Shown piece by piece: positions 8,111 to 16,531 of a stretch of DNA of 64,000 nucleotides (positions within the stretch are counted from its first letter, which is position 1; each line of letters begins with the position of its first letter). Source of the DNA: DASQUK01 sp046726215 (lineage in GTDB: Bacteria > Actinomycetota > Acidimicrobiia > Acidimicrobiales > VFJN01); NCBI GenBank assembly GCA_046726215.1, contig JBKPAA010000055.1, positions 1 through 64,000 on the forward strand, read 5' to 3'. Below the pieces are notes generated by a model that worked only from the letters and a program-made list of their open reading frames with translations, was not told where the DNA came from and made no database searches. A program made the translations under genes and the position numbers.

Positions 8111-9148
8111 TCACCCGAGGTGGTGGATGGTCACGGGTGAGGCAACGGTCCCCGCGGCCACCTGGAGCAGCCGCCGGGCCTTGAGCTCGGTCTCCATCCA
8201 CTCGCCGTCGGGTACCGAGCCCCAGGTGATGCCGCCCCCGGTGCCAAGGTGCAGCATGCCGTCCTCGATCCAGAAGGTACGGATCGCCACGTTGAGCTCG
8301 CCCGCCCGATTGTCGGCGTCGACCCAGCCCACGGCGCCGCAGTACACGCCCCGCGGGGCGGTCTCGAGCCGGGCGATGTGATCGAGCGCCGCCAGCTTGG
8401 GGGCGCCGGTCACCGATCCCGGCGGGAAGGTGGCGGCGATCAGCTCGGGCCAGCCGGTGCCGGGGCGCAGGCGCCCCGACACGGTGGACACCAGGTGCAC
8501 GAGCCCGGGGTGCTGCTCGACGGCGCACAGGGCTGGCACCTCGACCGATCCCCATTCGCACACGCGCCCCAGGTCGTTGCGGACCAGGTCGACGATCATC
8601 ACGTTCTCGGCCCGGTCCTTTGGCAGGAAGTCGTCGGCAATGGCGGCCGTCCCCTTGATGGGCGAGGACCACACGCGGTCGCCGTCACGGCGGAGGAAGC
8701 GCTCCGGCGACGCGGACGCCACCTGGCAGTCGGCCGAGGGGATGCGCACCACGGCGGCGTAGGGCGCCGGGTTGCCCCGCCCGAGGGCGGCGCCGAGGGC
8801 GGCCACGTCGGCTCCCGGAGGCAGCGGGGCGGTGAGCCGGCGGGTGAGGTTGACCTGGTAGACGTCGCCGGCGGCGATCGCCGCCCTGATGGCCTCCACG
8901 CCGGCGCAGAACGCGTCCCGGTCGAGCGACGTGGTCCAGTCGGTCGGCGAGGGACCGCGCCACGGCGGGCCGGGCCAGGGGCGCGCCGGTCGCACTTCGG
9001 AGAACCGGGCGCAGATCGGCGGCCCCTCGAACGGGAGCACCACCGCCCAGATCCCCGACCCCTCGAGCGCGCCGAGGTCGTCGGTCGCGTCGGCCAGCCG
9101 GGTCAACAACCGGCCTCCCACAACCGCGAGCGGCGCCACCTCCTGCAC
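8111..9148 (-). CDS. pabB: Aminodeoxychorismate synthase component I
   Basis: 345-residue chorismate-binding enzyme. It contains DVYQVNLTRRL, the PIKGTA motif whose lysine is the PabB nucleophile (anthranilate synthases have PIAGT), DLVRNDLGRVCEWGSV, the FPPGSVTGAPK block and a GGGITWGS C-terminus. It makes 4-amino-4-deoxychorismate with glutamine-derived ammonia; no PabA subunit is in the window. It is shorter at the N-terminus than E. coli PabB (about 450 aa), as in many actinobacterial short forms. GTG 9148 has a -10-like TATCCT 6 nt upstream. It leads a four-gene operon. Confidence 0.88.
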   Translation of the reverse strand: MQEVAPLAVVGGRLLTRLADATDDLGALEGSGIWAVVLPFEGPPICARFSEVRPARPWPGPPWRGPSPTDWTTSLDRDAFCAGVEAIRAAIAAGDVYQVNLTRRLTAPLPPGADVAALGAALGRGNPAPYAAVVRIPSADCQVASASPERFLRRDGDRVWSSPIKGTAAIADDFLPKDRAENVMIVDLVRNDLGRVCEWGSVEVPALCAVEQHPGLVHLVSTVSGRLRPGTGWPELIAATFPPGSVTGAPKLAALDHIARLETAPRGVYCGAVGWVDADNRAGELNVAIRTFWIEDGMLHLGTGGGITWGSVPDGEWMETELKARRLLQVAAGTVASPVTIHHLG

Positions 9149-9154
9149 GGCCGC

Positions 9155-9160
9155 AGGATA
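9155..9160 (-). promoter_or_regulatory. -10 box for leaderless pabB transcript
   Basis: TATCCT on the minus strand, 6 nt before the pabB GTG at 9148. It lies back-to-back with the acyl-CoA dehydrogenase promoter. Confidence 0.5.
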
Positions 9161-9177
9161 GGAGCGCATCCCCCTCG

Positions 9178-9183
9178 TACCAT
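9178..9183 (+). promoter_or_regulatory. -10 box for leaderless acyl-CoA dehydrogenase transcript
   Basis: TACCAT lies 7 nt before the GTG at 9191; no Shine-Dalgarno sequence is present. Confidence 0.5.
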
Positions 9184-9190
9184 CGACCGT

Positions 9191-10354
9191 GTGCACGTGG
9201 AGTTCACCGACGAGCAGCAGGCGCTGCGCAAGGTGGTGCGAGACTTCGCCCAAGCGGAGATCGCCCCCCACGCCGAGGCCTGGGACGCCGGCCACACCTT
9301 CCCGGTCGACGTGGTCCGCCAGATGGGCGAGCTGGGGTTGTTCGGCATCCCCTTCCCCGAGGAGTACGGCGGTGGCGGCGCCGACCTCACGACGCTGTGC
9401 ATCGCCATCGAGGAGCTGGCCCGGGTCGACCAGTCGCTGGCCATCACGCTGGAGGCCGGCGTGGGGTTGGGTGCCAACCCGATCTTCAGGTTCGCCAACG
9501 AGGAGCAGCGCCAGCGATGGTTGCCCGACCTGTGCGCGGGACGTGCGCTCGGGGCGTTCGGCCTGACCGAGCCCGAGGCCGGCAGCGACGCCGGCGGCAC
9601 GCGTACGACCGCCGTGGTCGACGACGCCGGCGCCGAGTGGGTCATCAACGGGGCCAAGGCCTTCATCACCAACTCCGGGACGGACATCACCTCGCTCGTC
9701 ACCATCACCGCCCGCACGAGCGGCCCTGGCCCGGGAACGCCCGAGATCTCGTGCATCATCGTGCCGGCCGGCACGCCGGGACTCGCCGTCGACCCGCCGT
9801 ACCGCAAGATGGGGTGGCACGCCTCCGACACCCACGGCCTGACCTTCACCGACTGCCGCGTCCCGGTCGCCAACCTGCTGGGGGAGCGTGGTCGGGGCTT
9901 CGCGCAGTTCCTGCAGATCCTCGACGAGGGGCGCATCGCCATCGCCGCGCTGGCGGTCGGCGTCATCCGCTGCTGCCTCGAGCAATCGGTCACCTACGCC
10001 AACCAGCGCCACGCATTCGGACGCCCCATCGGCGCCAACCAGGCGGTCGCGTTCGCCTGCTCCGACCTGGCGGTCATGGCCGAGACCGCCCGCCTGCTCG
10101 TCTACCAGGCGGCGTGGCTCCGTGACACCGGCAAGCCCTACAAGCGTGCGGCGGCGATGGCCAAGGTCTACGCCACCGAGTCGGCGGTGACCGCCACCCG
10201 CATGGCAACCCAGGTGTTCGGCGGCTACGGGTTCATCGACGAGACGCCCGTGGCCCGGCAGTACCGCGACGCCAAGATCCTCGAGATCGGCGAGGGCACG
10301 AGCGAGATCCAGCGCCTGGTCATCGCCCGCGAACTGGGCCTGCCACTGGAATGA
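9191..10354 (+). CDS. Acyl-CoA dehydrogenase
   Basis: 387-residue FAD enzyme of fatty-acid or branched-chain acyl-CoA oxidation. It has the N-terminal helical domain, the FAD/substrate signature ALGAFGLTEPEAGSDAGG, AFITNSG, YRKMGWHASDTHGLTF, and the C-terminal GGYGFIDETPVARQYRDAK. The IGEGTSEIQ motif provides the catalytic glutamate in the short/medium-chain-type position. Chain-length specificity cannot be read. GTG 9191 is chosen because VEFTDEQQALR is the usual N-terminus and a -10 box lies 7 nt upstream. No electron-transfer flavoprotein genes are adjacent. Confidence 0.88.
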   Translation: MHVEFTDEQQALRKVVRDFAQAEIAPHAEAWDAGHTFPVDVVRQMGELGLFGIPFPEEYGGGGADLTTLCIAIEELARVDQSLAITLEAGVGLGANPIFRFANEEQRQRWLPDLCAGRALGAFGLTEPEAGSDAGGTRTTAVVDDAGAEWVINGAKAFITNSGTDITSLVTITARTSGPGPGTPEISCIIVPAGTPGLAVDPPYRKMGWHASDTHGLTFTDCRVPVANLLGERGRGFAQFLQILDEGRIAIAALAVGVIRCCLEQSVTYANQRHAFGRPIGANQAVAFACSDLAVMAETARLLVYQAAWLRDTGKPYKRAAAMAKVYATESAVTATRMATQVFGGYGFIDETPVARQYRDAKILEIGEGTSEIQRLVIARELGLPLE

Positions 10355-10417
10355 CGACCGAGCGGTGACCGCGCCGTCTGTGCCCGGCAAAGGCCTTCCT
10401 GCAACAATGGCTCCCCC

Positions 10418-11527
10418 GTGAAAGGTCTCATCCTTGCCGGCGGGGCGGGAACACGCCTGCGGCCCATCACCCACACGAGCGCCAAGCAGCTCGTTCCCAT
10501 CGCCAACAAGCCGATCCTGTTCTACGGAATCGAGGACATGGTCGAGGCCGGGATCAAGGAGATCGGCATCATCGTCGGCACCACCGGCGACGAGGTCATC
10601 GCCGCGGTGGGCGACGGATCGCGCTGGGGCGTCGACATCACCTACATCCCCCAGGAGGCGCCGCTGGGCCTGGCCCACTGTGTCCTGATCGCCCGCGGTT
10701 TCCTGGGCGACGACGACTTCGTGATGTACCTGGGCGACAACATGCTGCAGCAGGGCTTGGCCGGATTCACCGACCGCTTCGAGCGGGCCCGCAACGACGC
10801 GGCCACACTGCGCCTCGGCGACGACGGATCTTCGGTCCCGTCGGCGCAGATCCTGCTCGCGAAGGTGGACGATCCCCGGCAGTTCGGAGTGGCCGAGCTG
10901 GGGGAGGACGGCGAGGTGCTGCGGCTCGTCGAGAAGCCGGTCGATCCGCCGTCGGACCTGGCGCTGGTGGGCGTCTACCTGTTCGACCACCACGTCCACG
11001 ACGCCGTGGCCGCGATCGAGCCGTCGTGGCGGGGCGAGCTCGAGATCACCGACGCCATCCAGTGGCTGATCGATCACGGGCACCGGGTCAACCACGAGGT
11101 GCTCGACGGCTGGTGGATCGACACCGGCAAGAAGGATCCCCTGCTCGAGTGCAACCGCCTGGTGCTCGAGACCCTGGAGCCCCGGATCGAGGGTTCGGTG
11201 GACGCGCGCTCGGCCATCGAGGGGCGGGTCATCATCGAGCCCGGTGCCGAGGTCGTGAACAGCCGGGTGCTGGGTCCCGCCATCATCGGCTCGGGTACGC
11301 GGATCGAGAACAGCTACGTGGGCCCCTTCAGCTCGGTCGCCTCCGACTGCGTGATCGTCGATTCGGAGCTCGAGCACTCGGTCGTGCTCAGCCGCAGCCG
11401 CATCATCGACGTCCCCCGGCTAACCGACAGCCTCATCGGCCGCGAGGTCGAGCTGATGCGCTCGACCCGCCGCCCCCGAGCGCTGCGCCTGATGCTCGGC
11501 GATCACTCCGTCGTCGAGCTGCACTGA
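10418..11527 (+). CDS. rmlA: Glucose-1-phosphate thymidylyltransferase, long (StrD-like) form
   Basis: 369-residue nucleotidyltransferase that would make dTDP-glucose. The N-terminal about 240 residues carry LILAGGAGTRLRPIT, the PIANKPI segment, YLGDNML, FGVAEL and VEKP. The C-terminal about 120 residues form a left-handed beta-helix (repeats such as IEGRVIIEPGAEV and IIGSGTRI), so it is the long form seen in antibiotic-sugar clusters rather than short E. coli RmlA. It is the first of four rhamnose genes on the plus strand. GTG 10418 has a weak -10-like AACAAT 10 nt upstream. Confidence 0.85.
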   Translation: MKGLILAGGAGTRLRPITHTSAKQLVPIANKPILFYGIEDMVEAGIKEIGIIVGTTGDEVIAAVGDGSRWGVDITYIPQEAPLGLAHCVLIARGFLGDDDFVMYLGDNMLQQGLAGFTDRFERARNDAATLRLGDDGSSVPSAQILLAKVDDPRQFGVAELGEDGEVLRLVEKPVDPPSDLALVGVYLFDHHVHDAVAAIEPSWRGELEITDAIQWLIDHGHRVNHEVLDGWWIDTGKKDPLLECNRLVLETLEPRIEGSVDARSAIEGRVIIEPGAEVVNSRVLGPAIIGSGTRIENSYVGPFSSVASDCVIVDSELEHSVVLSRSRIIDVPRLTDSLIGREVELMRSTRRPRALRLMLGDHSVVELH

Positions 11528-11549
11528 TCGAGCCTGGAGAAGGAGCCAC

Positions 11550-12128
11550 GTGGCAAACATCCTCCCGTCCGATGTCATCGAGGGGGTCGTGGTCGTCGAG
11601 CCCGAGATCCACGGCGACGAACGGGGCATCTTCATCGAGACCTACCGGCGCCAGTGGTTCCCCGGCGGCCGGGAGATGATCCAGGGCAACCGTGGCGACC
11701 GCCGGGCGGGTGCCGTGGTGGGCCTGCACTACCACCTGCATCAGGCCGACTACTGGTACGTGCCGTTCGGCCAGTGCCGCGTGGTCCTGCACGACCTGCG
11801 GCTCGGGTCACCCACCGACGGTAAGACGCTCACCGTCGACCTCGGCAGCCCGCCCGGCACGCCGGGCGTCGATCACGATCACCGCGGCGTGTACATCCCG
11901 CCCGGTGTGGCCCACGGTTTCGCGGCGCTGACCGACATGACCATCACCTACCTGGTCGACGGCTACTACAACCCCGCCGACGAGCTGGGGGTCGCGTGGG
12001 ACGACCCCGACGTGGGCGCCGACTGGGGCGTGTCCCGCCCGGTTCTGTCGGCTCGCGACCAGTCCAATCCCCGACGGGCCGACCTTCCCGGCGACCGCCG
12101 CCCCCACGCGGCGCTGCGAACCGGCTGA
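11550..12128 (+). CDS. rmlC: dTDP-4-dehydrorhamnose 3,5-epimerase
   Basis: 192-residue cupin-fold epimerase. It has an N-terminal HGDERGIFIETYR, GLHYH carrying the catalytic histidine, the GVYIPPGVAHGF strand, and the C-terminal YLVDGYYNPADELGVAWDDPD block typical of RmlC. Acting after RfbB and before RfbD, it epimerises C3 and C5 of the keto-sugar. GTG 11550 has GAAGGAG about 7 nt upstream. The last about 25 residues are Arg/Pro-rich and look disordered. Confidence 0.85.
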   Translation: MANILPSDVIEGVVVVEPEIHGDERGIFIETYRRQWFPGGREMIQGNRGDRRAGAVVGLHYHLHQADYWYVPFGQCRVVLHDLRLGSPTDGKTLTVDLGSPPGTPGVDHDHRGVYIPPGVAHGFAALTDMTITYLVDGYYNPADELGVAWDDPDVGADWGVSRPVLSARDQSNPRRADLPGDRRPHAALRTG

Positions 12129-12155
12129 CCGGCCGCTGAAGGAGATCGAGATCCC

Positions 12156-13124
12156 ATGAGGCAGTTCGTGACCGGCGGGGCAGGGTTCATCGGCTCCAAC
12201 TATGTCCGCTGGGTCCTGGCCAACACCGACGACCAGGTGACCGTCTACGACGCCCTCACCTACGCCGGCAACCTGTCGACGCTGCGGGACGTCGACGACG
12301 ATCCCCGTTACGGCTTCGTCAAGGGCAACATCTGCGATCCCGGCACGCTCGAGGAGGCGATGGCCGGTCATGACGCGGTCGTGCACTTCGCCGCCGAGAG
12401 CCACGTCGATCGCTCGATCGCCGGCCCGGACGACTTCGTCAACACCAACTGCTTCGGCACCAACGTGCTGATGGACACGGCGCGGCGGCTCGAGATACCC
12501 AGGGTGATCCACATCGGGACCGACGAGGTCTACGGCTCCGTGGAGCGGGGCTCTTCGCTGGAGACCGATCCCCTCGAACCCCGATCGCCCTACTCGGCGT
12601 CGAAGGCGGGGTCCGACCTGATCGCCCTGTCCTACCACCACACCTACGGGCTGCCGGTGACCGTGACGCGCTGCACCAACAACTTCGGTCCCTACCAGTT
12701 CCCGGAGAAGGCGATCCCGCTGTTCGTGACCAACCTCATGGACGGCAGGCCCGTCCCCCTGTACGGCGACGGCCTCAATCAGCGCGACTGGCTCTACGTC
12801 GACGACCACTGCGCCGGGGTGGCGTTGGTGCTGGAGAAGGGGGCAATCGGCGACGTCTACAACCTCGGGGCCGGCAACGAGACGCCCAACCGGGCGCTGG
12901 TCGACAAGCTGCTGACGCTGTTCGGGGTGGGCGAGGAGATGGTCGACTACGTCGAGGACCGCTTGGGCCACGACCGTCGCTATTCGGTCAACATCGACAA
13001 GGTGACCGCGCTGGGTTGGCGCAAGGCGCGCACCCTCGACGAGGCGCTGGCCGAGACCGTGGACTGGTACCGGGCCAACGAATGGTGGTGGCGCCCGCTG
13101 AAGGTGCGGGCTGGCCTGGCATGA
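12156..13124 (+). CDS. rfbB: dTDP-glucose 4,6-dehydratase
   Basis: 322-residue extended SDR enzyme. NAD site GGAGFIGSNYVRW, HFAAESHVDRSI, the TDEVYG motif with the dehydratase Asp-Glu pair, and catalytic YSASKAGSD (YxxxK). The NNFGPYQFPEKAIP substrate segment is fully typical of RmlB. It makes dTDP-4-keto-6-deoxyglucose. ATG 12156 is preceded by AAGGAG. Its stop overlaps the rfbD start by 4 nt (ATGA). Confidence 0.92.
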   Translation: MRQFVTGGAGFIGSNYVRWVLANTDDQVTVYDALTYAGNLSTLRDVDDDPRYGFVKGNICDPGTLEEAMAGHDAVVHFAAESHVDRSIAGPDDFVNTNCFGTNVLMDTARRLEIPRVIHIGTDEVYGSVERGSSLETDPLEPRSPYSASKAGSDLIALSYHHTYGLPVTVTRCTNNFGPYQFPEKAIPLFVTNLMDGRPVPLYGDGLNQRDWLYVDDHCAGVALVLEKGAIGDVYNLGAGNETPNRALVDKLLTLFGVGEEMVDYVEDRLGHDRRYSVNIDKVTALGWRKARTLDEALAETVDWYRANEWWWRPLKVRAGLA

Positions 13125-13972
13125 AGGTCCTCGTGACCGGGGCCGGGGGGCAGCTCGGCCATGACCTGCGGATCCACTGCGAGGCGATGGGTGACGAGGT
13201 CGTCGCCGCCACGCATGGAGCGCTCGACGTGGCGGACCGGGACGCCGTCTACCAGGCGGTGCTCTCGATCCGGCCCGACGTCGTGTTGCATGCCGGCGCC
13301 TGGACGGCGGTCGACGCCTGCGAGGACGACCCCGATCGGGCGTTCCGGGTCAACGCCCTCGGGAGCCGCTGGGTGGCCGACGCCAGCCGCCGCGCGGGGG
13401 CATACCTGTGCTACGTGTCCACCGACTATGTGTTCGACGGCAGCAAAGACGGGCCCTACGTCGAGTGGGACCCCACCGGGCCGCAGTCGGTCTACGGCGC
13501 GTCCAAGCTGGGCGGCGAGCACGAGGTCGCCGAGCACGCGCCGGGGGCCTGCACGGTGCGGACGTCGTGGGTGTGCGGAGAGCACGGCAGGAACATGGTG
13601 AGGACGGTGCTCGGCCTCGCGGACCGCCCGGAGCTCGCGTTCGTCGACGATCAGCGGGGCTGCCCCAGCTTCACCGCCGACCTGGCCGTCGCCATCCGGT
13701 CGCTGGCCGCCTCGCGAGTGCCGGGGCTGTTCCACGTCACCAACCAGGGGGTGGCGACCTGGTACGAGTTCGTGCGCGACATCCTGGCGGCCGCCGGGCA
13801 CGACCCGGTGAGGGTCCGCCCCATCGCCACCGCCGACCTCGATCCGCCTCGCGCGGCGCCGCGGCCAGCGAACTCGGTGCTCGACAACGCCGCCCTGCGC
13901 GCGGCCGGCTTCCCCCTTCTCCCGAACTACCGGGAGAGCCTGGGACACCTGGTGAAGCGGTTGACCGGCTGA
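13121..13972 (+). CDS. rfbD: dTDP-4-dehydrorhamnose reductase
   Basis: 283-residue SDR reductase completing dTDP-L-rhamnose. It has an N-terminal KVLVTGAGGQLGHDL, HAGAWTAVDACE, STDYVFDG, catalytic YGASKLGGE, and the RTSWVCG segment. ATG 13121 overlaps the rfbB stop, so translation is coupled. It is the last gene of the rml operon and is followed by a structured inverted-repeat element in the convergent gap to dprE1. Confidence 0.92.
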   Translation: MKVLVTGAGGQLGHDLRIHCEAMGDEVVAATHGALDVADRDAVYQAVLSIRPDVVLHAGAWTAVDACEDDPDRAFRVNALGSRWVADASRRAGAYLCYVSTDYVFDGSKDGPYVEWDPTGPQSVYGASKLGGEHEVAEHAPGACTVRTSWVCGEHGRNMVRTVLGLADRPELAFVDDQRGCPSFTADLAVAIRSLAASRVPGLFHVTNQGVATWYEFVRDILAAAGHDPVRVRPIATADLDPPRAAPRPANSVLDNAALRAAGFPLLPNYRESLGHLVKRLTG

Positions 13973-13977
13973 CGCGG

Positions 13978-14073
13978 CGAGGCAATGGCTTCCGCCCAGG
14001 CATGGGCGAGGCGATGGGTTCCGACTGCGGAACCTATGACCTCGACCTCGGGTCAGCGGAACCTATGACCTCG
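13978..14073. repeat. Four-unit nested inverted repeat, copy 1
   Basis: A 96-nt unit of four 16-nt motifs, two forward then two reversed. Forward units lie at 13978 (CGAGGCAATGGCTTCC) and 14007 (CGAGGCGATGGGTTCC); reverse units GGAACCTATGACCTCG lie at 14029 and 14058. Same-strand units are exactly 29 nt apart. The inner pair can form a hairpin with a 6-nt loop and the outer pair nests around it. It fills the convergent gap between rfbD and dprE1. There is no T-tract. A bidirectional terminator or a REP-like element are both possible. Confidence 0.85.
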
Positions 14074-14083
14074 CAACGGCGCC

Positions 14084-15490
14084 TCAGCCCAGCAGGTTGA
14101 GCCGCCTGGCAAGGTCGCTGTTGAGCCTGCGGTCCGGGTCTAGGCGGTCGCGCACCGCCCGCCACTCGTCGAGCCTCGGGTACATGACCGGCAACAGCTC
14201 GGGCCGAAGCCGGCTGTCCTTGGCCAGATACAGGCGGCCGCCGGCTTCGGCGACCCGGTCGTCCAGCCGGTCGAGCAGCGGCCCCAACGTCGTGTCGGTC
14301 GTCGGAACGTCGAGGGCCAGGGTCCAGCCGGGGCCGGCAAACGACAGCGGTGCCGGGTCGGCGGAGCCGAAGTACTTGAGGACGGCCAGGAAGCTGGGCA
14401 CGCGGTGATCTGCCAAGGCCTCGACGATGTGGCGCAGGACATCCTCCGAGCCGAACGGCAGCAGGCACTGCCACTGCAGGAAGCCCCGGGGCCCGTACAT
14501 GCGGTTCCAGCCGTCGATCTGGTCGAGCGGATAGAAGAACCGGGAGATCGACTGGAGCTCGTCTCGGCGCTGGCGCGGGTGGGCGTGAAACCACAGCGCG
14601 TTGAACGCCCGGACGCTGGCCCTGTTGAGCACCCCGCTCGGCACGGCGCGGGGCGCCGGTACCGGGGGAAGCGTCGCGTACGCCAGGGGCTCGCGCCCGT
14701 GGCGCCACCCACCGCGGTGACCGTCCCGAGGGAGCTCGTGGCGCCGGGCAAAGTCGCCCTGGAGCAGCAGCGAGCGGCCGAGCGAGCGCCCGCGAGCGAG
14801 CAGATCGACCCAGGCGACCGAATAGCGGTGCCGGCGACCGCCCTCCGAAAGCAGCGAAAAGAGCGCGCCGAGGTCGGGAACCCGATCGGTGTCGACGCGG
14901 AGCAGGCTGGTCTCGATGGCGTGCAGGCGAACGGTCGCCTCGACGATCGTGCCGGTCAGGCCCATGCCGCCGCACGTGGCCCAGAACTCGTCGGCCTCGA
15001 CGTGTCCGGCCGGGCCGGGGGTGAGCGTGCGGCGGGACCCATCGGGTAGGCCTAGCACCAGCGACTGGACGTGGGCGCCGAAGCTGCCGGTGGCGTGGTG
15101 GTCCTTGCCGTGCACGTCGGCGGCGATGGCCCCGCCGATGGTGATGTAGCGGGTGCCGGGTGTGACCGGCAGGAACCAGCCCTGGGGCACGATCTCGCGG
15201 AGCAGGCTGTCGAGGGAGGTGCCGGCCAGGACCCGGGCGGTGCCGCGTGTGTGGTCGAGCTCGAGCAGGCCCGACACGCGGGTCGAGTTGATCACCAGGC
15301 CGCCGGCGTTCATGGCCGAATCGCCGTAGGCGCGCCCCAGCCCGCGGGCGACGGCCCCGCGCGCCCCGGCGGCCTTGGCGGCGACGGCCAGCTCGTCAGG
15401 GTCGGTCGGACGTACCACGTGCGCCGCCGAGGTAGGGTTCCGCCCCCACCCGCTGACGAGCTCGACGTCGTCCACCCGCCCGTGGCCCAC
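14084..15490 (-). CDS. dprE1: Decaprenylphosphoryl-beta-D-ribose 2'-oxidase-like FAD oxidoreductase
   Basis: 468-residue VAO-type flavoenzyme that oxidises polyprenyl-phosphoryl ribose on the route to polyprenyl-phosphoryl arabinose. The FAD domain shows GLGRAYGDSAMNAGG and TIGGAIAADVHGKDHHATGSFG; the C-terminal region has LKYFGSADPAPLSF, LYLAKDSR (the conserved Lys418 of M. tuberculosis DprE1) and MYPRLDEW. The position of the mycobacterial benzothiazinone-target Cys387 is Ala here (PGWTLALDVP against PGWNICVDFP). It is third in the dprE2-ubiA-dprE1 operon. Start GTG 15490 or GTG 15475. Confidence 0.85.
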   Translation of the reverse strand: MGHGRVDDVELVSGWGRNPTSAAHVVRPTDPDELAVAAKAAGARGAVARGLGRAYGDSAMNAGGLVINSTRVSGLLELDHTRGTARVLAGTSLDSLLREIVPQGWFLPVTPGTRYITIGGAIAADVHGKDHHATGSFGAHVQSLVLGLPDGSRRTLTPGPAGHVEADEFWATCGGMGLTGTIVEATVRLHAIETSLLRVDTDRVPDLGALFSLLSEGGRRHRYSVAWVDLLARGRSLGRSLLLQGDFARRHELPRDGHRGGWRHGREPLAYATLPPVPAPRAVPSGVLNRASVRAFNALWFHAHPRQRRDELQSISRFFYPLDQIDGWNRMYGPRGFLQWQCLLPFGSEDVLRHIVEALADHRVPSFLAVLKYFGSADPAPLSFAGPGWTLALDVPTTDTTLGPLLDRLDDRVAEAGGRLYLAKDSRLRPELLPVMYPRLDEWRAVRDRLDPDRRLNSDLARRLNLLG

Positions 15491-15501
15491 GGCGGACGCC
15501 C

Positions 15502-16503
15502 TCACGCGGTGTACACGCCGATGGCGAACACGATGGCCCACGCGACGCCGATGCACTGCAACGCCCGATCACCCAGGATGATGTCCTCGGGGGCCGAACC
15601 CCGGTCGCCCCGGTCGAGCACGAGCGCGTAGCGCAGGACCGCCATGACGAACGGCAGGATCGAAAGCTGGTACCAGGGGATGGAGGACGGGTTCAGGGCG
15701 GTTTCGGCCTTTTCGAACGCCCACAGGCAATACGCCACGAGCACGGCGCCCGATGTCACGGACCGCAGGTAGGCCATGTAGCTCTCGCTGTAGGCCCCGA
15801 GCACGGCCCTGAACTGCCGGGCATCCGCCGTGCTCGCCCCGGCCATCTCGCTGGCCTCCGCCCCGCGCTTGCCGGACACGATGAACAGCGCGCCGAAGCT
15901 GGTGACGATGAAGAACCAGTCGGAGATGGGCACGTCGGTGGCCGCCGCCCCGGCCACGGCCCGGAGCACGAAGCCGGCGGCCACGGCCACCACGTCGACG
16001 ACCGCCACGTTCTTCAATCCGGCGGAGTAGGCCGTGGTCAACGCCACGTAGCCGAGGATCGTCGCCGCCAGCTCGGGGGTGGCGGCGAACGCCAGCGCCA
16101 CCGACCCCGTCAGCAGCATCGCCCCGCCGGCATAGGCGACGGCCGCCGGCACGGCGCCGGAGGCCACGGGCCGCAAGCGTTTGGTCGGGTGGAGCCGGTC
16201 GGCGGCGGCATCGCGGGCGTCGTTCACGTAGTAGGTGCCCGCGGCCGCGAGGCAGAAGGCCGCGAACGCGATGAGGGCGTCGGCGGCCGGCCCTCTGTTG
16301 TCGAGCACCCCGGCGGCGGCCGGGGCTGCGAAGACCAGCAGGTTCTTGGCCCACTGCCGGGGGCGGGCGAGCTGCACCAGTCCCCGCAGCAGCGCCCGGC
16401 GCCCGCGGGGGGCAAGACCTCTTGTGCCCGTCACGCCCACGGCACCGTCGGGCCTCTGGTCGCGCGCGGTGACGCCGGTGCTCGACGGTGAGGTGGTGGT
16501 CAT
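15502..16503 (-). CDS. ubiA: UbiA-family decaprenyl-phosphate phosphoribosyltransferase (DPPR synthase)
   Basis: 333-residue membrane prenyl-phosphate transferase with about eight or nine hydrophobic segments. It shows LARPRQWAKNLLVFAAP, the first Asp-rich motif YYVNDARDAAADRLHP, and TTAYSAGLKN, matching mycobacterial Rv3806c-type UbiA. It transfers 5-phosphoribose from PRPP to polyprenyl phosphate, the step before DprE1. A phosphatase step is not represented here. ATG 16503 is chosen; the N-terminal about 40 residues are unstructured. It lies 11 nt before dprE1 and 28 nt after dprE2. Confidence 0.85.
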   Translation of the reverse strand: MTTTSPSSTGVTARDQRPDGAVGVTGTRGLAPRGRRALLRGLVQLARPRQWAKNLLVFAAPAAAGVLDNRGPAADALIAFAAFCLAAAGTYYVNDARDAAADRLHPTKRLRPVASGAVPAAVAYAGGAMLLTGSVALAFAATPELAATILGYVALTTAYSAGLKNVAVVDVVAVAAGFVLRAVAGAAATDVPISDWFFIVTSFGALFIVSGKRGAEASEMAGASTADARQFRAVLGAYSESYMAYLRSVTSGAVLVAYCLWAFEKAETALNPSSIPWYQLSILPFVMAVLRYALVLDRGDRGSAPEDIILGDRALQCIGVAWAIVFAIGVYTA

Positions 16504-16531
16504 GGCCCGGCGGCGCCTCCCTACATCTCCC

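Noticed and set aside
8111..11377. A 1088-residue minus-strand reading frame covering pabB, acyl-CoA dehydrogenase and rmlA
   Set aside because: Only the last 345 residues match PabB. The rest is antisense to two well-supported plus-strand enzymes and has the Arg/His/Gly-rich composition of antisense GC-rich DNA.
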